DNA of 64,000 nt, taken from Castanopsis chinensis. Its lineage: Eukaryota; Streptophyta; Magnoliopsida; Fagales; Fagaceae. Each line of letters opens with the position of its first letter. Position 1 is the stretch's first letter. The notes under the pieces are model-generated. The model had not been told where the DNA came from and ran no database searches. It saw only the letters and a list, made by a program, of their open reading frames with translations. Positions 57,010 through 64,000 of the stretch are shown here, piece after piece. Location: positions 25,549,501 to 25,613,500 of the forward strand of contig JAVQMG010000125.1 of the NCBI GenBank assembly GCA_032878915.1, given 5' to 3'. The position numbers were made by a program, and so were the translations under genes.

Positions 57010-59376
57010 TGTCTACTCTATTGAAAAGTAATGTATTAAATGGTATAAAGTTAGGTTTTTAGATGTTAAATGCTAAAAATTTTAAAATCTTTGATGGGAA
57101 TGCTCTTACACAGTTTCATTTCAAGTAGAAGGTATGTTTAGAGCATCAACAATGGGCCTGTCATATGCCAAATGTAAGGTACATTTGGCATTCAGGCCCA
57201 AAACATGCTTAACAACTGGAAGGCCAAAATTGGAAAAGGTAAAAATTTTTTGGCATAGTTCTATAGTACCATCTTAAATGTGAGATAGTACAGTAGCTGA
57301 ATGGGATAAAAAAAATTTTTTTTTAATACTCTCTCTCCTCTTTTTAACCTGAAATTTTTCTCTCCTTTATCATTATTTCTCTTCTTTTCTCTCTCTTCCT
57401 TCTCTCTTTCTCATCTGCTCTCTGCTCTTTTCAGACCCAAGACCCCGTGCTTTCTCCGATGCTTGCATGTTTAAAATCTGAAAGGCTATCTGATTGAGTA
57501 CTTCTGAGAAGTTGAGATTAGGGTCGGCGTGGTTTTAACAACGGTGGAGATCATGCGTTTTGATGATGGTGGGTTATTAGGCTGGGTTTGGATCGGCGTG
57601 AGGGCCACGATGGGTTTGAATTGGAGCTCTGATGGCTCCGATAGTGATTATGACGAGGCATCAGTGATGGGTTTCTTTGGAGGTGTGGTGGGTTTCTTTT
57701 GCATGTTTGATTAGTTTTTTTTTTTTTTTTTTAGGTTTGAAACTCTTGGATTGTGTTCTGTTTTTGTTTGGTGTGAAGATGAAAGAAAATAAGAGAAGGT
57801 TGTAGGTTTTGTTGTTGTTTTAGTTTTCCTTTTTGTTGGATGAGAGCGTAGTTCAGCTCAGCTTTGTGTGTTTTCTGTATTAATTTTCTTCTAGGTATTG
57901 TTTGTCTGGTTAGAAAATTGGGATGGAAAAGAAAGTTTTGATAAACTGTGCATTCTGTTTTGTGTGGTTAGTGATGGATGGCAAGCCCAAGATAACTTTT
58001 TTAAAAAATAAAAATAAAAATTTATCAAAGTTTTCTTTGTGAACTGTTTGGTTTCCTAGAAAGTTGAGGAAGAACAAAGAGAAAATGAAACTTATGAATC
58101 TTGATTCTTAATCTTTTTTGTCATGGTTTTTCAAGAATGAAAAAGTTTGTTTCAAAAAAGTGATTACCTGTGTTTGTGTGTGTGTGTGAAAATAAGATTT
58201 TGTCCATGGTAAGGATAACTTGAACTTCAAACCCAAAGAGAGACATATGAATCAATTACCAAATATCAATATCCAAATGTGACAAATCTATAATAGTTTA
58301 GAAATTTTATAAATGGAGAAAAAAAAAGCACTTGGAAGATTTCAATCATAATTCCAAGAATAGCATGCATTTGATCAAATAACTAAATGAGACATCCCAA
58401 GATAAAAGAGAAGAACCAAATGTATGCAAATTTTCTAGTTAGATTGACTTTGCATGACATAGTGGCCAAAATGATCACAGCACTCATAAACAAAGAATAA
58501 AACTTATAGCATGGTCAGAGCACTAATCTTGATCTAGAATAGAGCAATGCACCTCAGATCTAGCAATTAAAATTACTTGCAAATCAAAGTTAAATGTTTA
58601 CGGCTAAATAATAGCATTTAAGAGTTCACATGATAACATGACCAAAAATGAGACTTGATGATTGAACTAAGCTTTTCTCATGGAAATAAACAAGTTTCAT
58701 GAAGTGTATACCCAAATTCTTTAAAGATGAAAGTCTTTTCATTGGGGCATTTTATCACATAGGTTGTGAAATCAATTGGCCTTAAACCCCTGAATACCCA
58801 AAACAAAAATCATTCAAGATACATTATTCCTTCAAAGACAAACCATAATCAGATCAACAGGAGTATCAAAGGAAAACAAAGAAAAGCAAAATAAAAATAA
58901 AAGAACATCAAGGACATCTATGGCAGAAAATTTCAAGGGCTAAGAAATACGAGAATTTCATCTTACAAAACGGAAGGGAAAGAAGACTCAGGATTTTTCA
59001 TTGCTTGAATCTTGAAGCAAACATTACCATCCTTCGATAGAAGGACAACATACCTCTCACTCTGAGATCTAAAAACCTGGATTACCCATCAAAGCATTTG
59101 TATATCTAGGATGAGGAGGCAAGGGAAACATGGAAGAGATGAGAGGGGCAGTGCCGAGGTTGTCGTTGCTGGCAAGTGGGAAGTTGGAGATGATTTTGGC
59201 CGAAATACATTTTGTTTGGTGTTGGGAAAAATGACTCATTATCCCATTTCCATGAAATATGTATTGTGAATCTGTGATATTCCATAAAACAAATTTTGAA
59301 AAAAAAGTCTTTAGATGCCAAAATTTGAATTTGATCTTAAAACAAAAATTTGAAAACACTCACAACACTGACGGAA
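57010..59376. other. Intergenic stretch, no firm gene
   Basis: A MITE-like start GAGCATCAACAATGGG occurs at about 57142. CT-rich DNA follows at about 57330-57440. On the minus strand 59210-59090 reads SNFPLASNDNLGTAPLISSM and FPLPPHPRYTNALMGNP before a donor-like G|GTTTTT, a possible exon that I cannot assign. Confidence 0.4.
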
Positions 59377-59895
59377 TTAAGAGCATGCTTAGTACACTGT
59401 AATAATTATTACATGGGAATAGGAATAAGTATTACAAGGAATATATTAAGTTGGAATGTAATAAGTATTACTATTCATTAGTTTAGTGACTATTTAGGAA
59501 TAAAATTCTGAATATGTATTCACAATTTAGTAGAGTATAAAAGGAATGTGTAATTAAATTATTTCTAAGTCAAATTTCCTAAAATAAGTGTATTTTAGGG
59601 TGTTCAAAATAGAGCTAATAATTAACAAGAAGGAAAATTTATTTTCTTTCCTTTTGAAGAAGTGGCAACTAATGGCTTTTTAGGAAATTTTTTAAAAATG
59701 TTATTACATAAGGTGAAGAAACAGATATTCAGTACTTTTAATAAGTAATAGTTATTCCTCATTTTGAAGAATAGCTATTCATAAGGAATAACTATTCATT
59801 GTAATAAAAACATAACTAAACAACCAAATAGTTATGCTATAGGAATATCTATTACATTACAGTATCTATTACAGTCTACCAAATGTGCCCTAAGG
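59377..59895. mobile_element. MITE with inverted ACTGTAATA termini
   Basis: The left end TTAAGAGCATGCTTAGTA-CACTGTAATA pairs with the inverted right end CCTTAGGGCACATTTGGTA-GACTGTAATA. The interior is rich in TATTACT/AATAGTTATT repeats. The style is that of short plant hAT MITEs. No clear target duplication. Confidence 0.5.
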
Positions 59896-60010
59896 GGATG
59901 TTGGACTAAGCAGGACATGGTGGGTGACGTGGCAAGTAATATGATGTTATCAATTTTTAATGATCTGTCTTCTTCTCATTGGCTAGGATTACACAATAAT
60001 TTCTACAATA
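59893..60010 (-). repeat. Dispersed repeat (partner at 47770-47960)
   Basis: Inverted copy of the repeat at 47770-47960, directly following the MITE. Confidence 0.5.
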
Positions 60011-61135
60011 AATCTGATGCAAAATGATGTTATTGGCGGGTTAAAAAATTATATCAGTATTGAGCCTAAATTAGAATTAGTAATAACTTATCACATTGGA
60101 TTTGTTGTAAAATATTGTAAAATATTATGAATGTAGCAGTACTCTTATTTTTGTTAAACCTGAATTTTTGTATATCTCAAGTTAGGGTGTTCAACATTTT
60201 TATTAGGGTGGTCACAATAAGTTAGTTTAACATATAATTTTTTTTTGACAAGTTATATACAGTTTTTTGCAAGTCAAGGTGGTCTTGTGAAGCTATGATC
60301 ACCTTGGCTTGCATGTGGAGCCGCTAGTGATAACATACACGTTCAAATTGATTAAACTAAAAAAATGATAATATATAACATATGAGCAAAAATATTACTT
60401 TCTTTTCATCGTATTTATCATTTTGCTTAATCAACTCCATCTATGTCAATGTTATCACCATGCTCATTATCTTGTAAAATTATTTCTTCATTGACATTTT
60501 CTTCTTCGTGATCAACATTTACGATCTCTTCTTATTATTTTATTTCGTAATTTTTTCATTATATTCATTCTTCACATTCTAGCTTCTTGTAGACTCATAA
60601 AAATAATATCAAAAATACAAATAATTATATTGTCATTTAGTACCTTATTCATAGTATAGAAAGAATAATTGCAAATACGAAAGTGAAGCTTCAAGTGTGT
60701 AATCCAAATTTTGTAGGAAAAGGAGAGAAGGGGAAAAAACTCATGAAAAAATTATTTTATTGGGTTCAATCAAATAGCTTTATAATTTGTGATAAAATAG
60801 GTCTAGCAACTTGTTGGACTAAAATAAAAGCACAAATTTTAACCCAAAAAAAAAAACATTTTTAGACCCACATATCTATTTATCGTATAATATGTATGAA
60901 TTTACGATTCATACACTACGCACCATGTATTGTATGATTCATGAACACTTATGATATACCCTTATGATATAGAACTTTTTGTACACGATACAATACATAT
61001 CATACGATACTAACAACTTTGTATGAGATTGTGCGGGATTTGGTTGGGTTGGGTTGGGTTGTGTTGTGTACTTGTGTCCATTCGGGTTTTCTATGGGAAC
61101 TCATTCAACTCCAGGAGGAAAAGGTATTTTGTATC
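60011..61135. other. AT-rich stretch, no gene seen
   Basis: No coding sequence or RNA gene is recognisable. A short direct repeat GGTTGGGTTGGGTT lies at about 61041-61055. Confidence 0.45.
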
Positions 61136-61322
61136 AACCATAGGTATTTTGTTCATTCCAACTATATCAGAATCCAATAATTAAAAGATATGTGTGCAAA
61201 ATAACAATATCAATATTTCACCGCCACTCTCAAGGGTGTTAGTGGAATGATTATTATTCACACTTGTCTCTCATTTATTGAATTTTGATACGGTTGATGT
61301 GATATTATTTAATACCAAATAC
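61136..61322. mobile_element. Short MITE-like repeat related to 45958-46139
   Basis: It shares TATCA(A/G)AATCCAATAA and (inverted at the other side) ATT(A/G)AATTTTGATAC with the other copy. Confidence 0.4.
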
Positions 61323-61991
61323 ATGCTCTTTCATACTAAAGTGGGTATCTTATGAGAGCACCATTGCATATGAATATAAAATCTGTGAGAGGTTCAATTT
61401 AGACTCCAATTTTAAATAATTATAGGGTAATTAATTAACCAATTATGCAATATCAAAGCCAGAGTGCAGTGGGTACAACATAAAAGCTAGTTCTTGACCA
61501 AATTGGAGAAAAATCTCATTTTTAAGAAATTGTCGCAACATCCAAAAGAAATTATCATGCATTTTAAGAGAAACTAATACAAGTTTTCCATGAAAGAGTT
61601 GTACAATTCAGGCATGATTTTTGTTCAATGCATCAAGTAGCTAGTCAATAAGTAATGGCGAACACAAAAGACTAGTAAATACTAAATACTAAATAGATAA
61701 GAAATAACATTTTGAAGATAAAAAAAAAAGGAAGTGTCCCATGGTGTTTTGAAAATTTTGAGACAAAAAGTGGCCAATGCCACAAAGTAAGTTTCAAGAG
61801 AAAGACAAAGCGCGAAGCTCAAAAAGTAAAGGAAATCTTCAAAATCATTGTTAAACTTAAACGGTTAAACCATAGCCAACAACTTCATCAGATTTATATG
61901 ATTTTCTTATGAGGATCCAAATTCGCGTGATTGAGACATATGGATGCTTAAGGTAAAAGAAGTCCCCTCAAGGGATGAGGGGGAGGGATTC

Positions 61992-62208
61992 TAAGTGTGA
62001 GTTTGGGAAGCTCATTTTGTGCGCTTCCCAACTCACATTTTTTTAGTGGATCTCATGCATTGTTCACAAGATTTACAAGTATTTTTTTTTTTTTTTTTTG
62101 CAAAATAACTTTAAAACTGAGTCTCACGGTACTATTTACATATTTAAAAATTATTTTGCTACAGTGTTTTCAGTTTTAAGTAATAAACGGTATCCAAACA
62201 AACTCTAA
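61992..62208. mobile_element. Short hAT-like MITE related to 38036-38284
   Basis: It shares GAGTCTCACGGTA, TTAAAAATTATTTTGCTACA and ATCCAAACA with the other copy, and has weak terminal inversion. Confidence 0.45.
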
Positions 62209-63671
62209 AACTTTCTACCCTTTTTGACTGTGAAGATAGAAGTATATTAAATATAGGAAACTAAAACAAACTTACAAAGAAAAACAGGTTTGAGAAAATG
62301 AAGGCCACCACATCTGGGTCTAGCCAGCCCAATAAACCAAAGAAAAGGTCTAACCTCTTATTTTTAATTGGACAAAGTTTAGTTACAAAAGTTGTTGTAG
62401 TATAAGGTTACAACCTTATTCAATATCTTTTAATTTGAGGTGAATTTTGATAAATTTACCATTGGATTACAAAATTTCTAAAAAATTAAAGATCAATAAC
62501 AATGTTATCAATAAATTGTTTAAATCGCAAGTTTTTGTAGCTTAAAATTATGTATAAAATATAAATTAATATATCTTGTAGTAAAAAATATCCGATTGAC
62601 ACAAAATTTAACATGTGTATTAAGAGCGTAAATAACACGCAATTCAATAGTTAATTTTCAAAACATGTAATAATATTTATTTTATTGAGTAAGATTTGTA
62701 GCTAAATTTTGTCATTTTTAATTTCAACAAATTATATTGATTTGGAGAGGAGTAGAGGAAAGTGACGGTAGAACTAATTAAACATTTTAAATTACCTATT
62801 TTACCCTTCACCATTTATAGCAATTTTAAAAGGAAGGGTCAATTATTCCCTTCCCCCTTACTCAATTTTAAAAACATTCAAATTAGATGGAGGGTAACTA
62901 TTATCTTCTACTCTCCTCCTCACTACTCTCCTCTCCTTTGAAACTTTCAAACATAGCATAAGTATTTACTATTTATTTTTGCTCGCGTGAAAATTGATGG
63001 TTTTTTTTTTTTTAAAGGGTGTAAACCAAGTCTTTTGTTGTGAGATTAAGAATTCACAATACTATTTATGAAGATAGTATACAAACTCACATACATCAAT
63101 TTGACATAAACACAACATCAATTGAATCAAAGTAAGAAAGAAGAGACATGCATATTAACAAGTTAAGAATAAAAATTCTAAAGAAAACACCATATAAACT
63201 CAATCAACTAAGCATGTGAATTTACTAACAAAATTATTGATCTAGAAGACACTACACTTGTCACAATCCAAAATTTGATACTCGGATTTATTACGATGAT
63301 TGACATGCAAATATCAAGCTTGAACTTGATATTAACAAGACCCAACAACTTTTAAACAAAAGCTTTCCACTTTTTTTTTTTTTTCATTCTTTTTTCTTTA
63401 CTTTCTTGATATAATTTTTCCCACTTGATATTCAGATCATTAACATTGTACTCAAGGAATAACATAATCAACTAGTCATTCAAATTCCATACTTTTACAT
63501 AATACATCTCTAATTACACTAAAATATATAACTTCAATCAAAAGATCCTAAAATACACAATACTACAGACCTAAAATCAAACTGCCAAAATAGAAGGCCA
63601 TACTTTTAAAACTAAAACCAGCTCCTACCAAAACTTGACTAAGGCTCACTTTGCTCTAGAATAGATGGCTC

Positions 63672-63712
<41 letters not shown>

Positions 63713-64000
63713 ACAAAATAATCATTTCTTCATAGTCCTAAAACTTGACAATTTCATAAATTATTGAAATCAAATAATTTGTAACTTCGACTAAAATCAA
63801 AAACGTCATCTTTATATAATAAAAACTTTTATTCATAAACTTCTTCTCATAAAATATTATAACTTTCATAGTTACAAAACTTAACATTTCATAAAGAACA
63901 TATATCTTATAACCCTTTTAAGTTTTAACATAAACTTATTCTTCCAGCATAAACTTTCTCTTTAAATAATAGTAGAACTTTACAAACTTTTATCTTTAAA
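62209..64000. other. AT-rich terminal stretch, no gene seen
   Basis: No recognisable coding sequence, RNA gene or complete mobile element. It includes a poly(T) tract at 63001-63013 and a TA microsatellite at 63682-63709. Confidence 0.5.
63682..63709. repeat. (AT)n microsatellite
   Basis: Fourteen AT units. Confidence 0.85.

Noticed and set aside
1..64000. tRNA, rRNA or CRISPR features
   Set aside because: The only tRNA-like sequences are parts of SINEs with target duplications and A tails. No rRNA or spaced direct-repeat array is visible.

Overview
This is nuclear DNA from a dicotyledonous plant, probably a woody one. The evidence is spliced genes with GT-AG introns of plant size, very AT-rich intergenic DNA, a Ty3/gypsy element of the Tat type, and many small TIR elements, Helitrons and SINEs. 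A Fagales tree such as an oak would fit, but that is a guess. All calls come from reading the sequence and from recalled family knowledge; no database was searched.

Two complete host genes are readable, both on the minus strand. The first is a TATA-box-binding protein gene (coding exons between 11557 and 5455, 200 aa). Its promoter lies near 12620, and its stop codon is split by a 2.2-kb last intron that contains an 861-bp Mutator-type MITE. The second is a seven-exon gene for a NusB-domain protein, probably plastid-targeted (33806-29742, 308 aa). It has a tRNA-derived SINE in intron 3, and a hAT-like element ends 113 bp upstream of its ATG. A small secreted cysteine-rich peptide gene lies at 41870-42118 (minus). 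Gene fragments are frequent: GH17 glucanase and 4CL-like ligase pieces inside a TIR element (about 3.0-4.8 kb), a phosphoglycerate-mutase-like terminal exon with a stop (50942-51421), and a BRO1-like gene piece (53008-53830).

The dominant mobile element is a 10,092-bp Tat-lineage LTR retrotransposon (13247-23338) with 604-bp LTRs and a perfect 5-bp TSD. Its gag-pol is one uninterrupted frame apart from five in-frame stops. In contrast, an antisense four-exon gene in its 3' half (22362-20154, minus) is fully open (659 codons), keeps phase across three introns and has its own minus-strand TATA box. This is the most interesting system in the window.

The rest is a layered repeat landscape. It includes at least four long-TIR Mutator-type non-autonomous elements (about 3031-4794, 6237-7097, 38324-39664, 43537-44977, and probably 39696-40919) and two hAT-type elements (33919-35145 and 36629-37773). 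There is a 411-bp Helitron (45956-45546) plus two more Helitron-like 3' termini, and three SINEs. A palindrome of about 2.5 kb (54507-57009) has hairpin-capped arms of about 1.07 kb and a third partial arm beside it. A duplicated segment (25.7-27.3 kb), minisatellites and microsatellites complete the picture. The last 6 kb and several intervals in between hold no recognisable gene.
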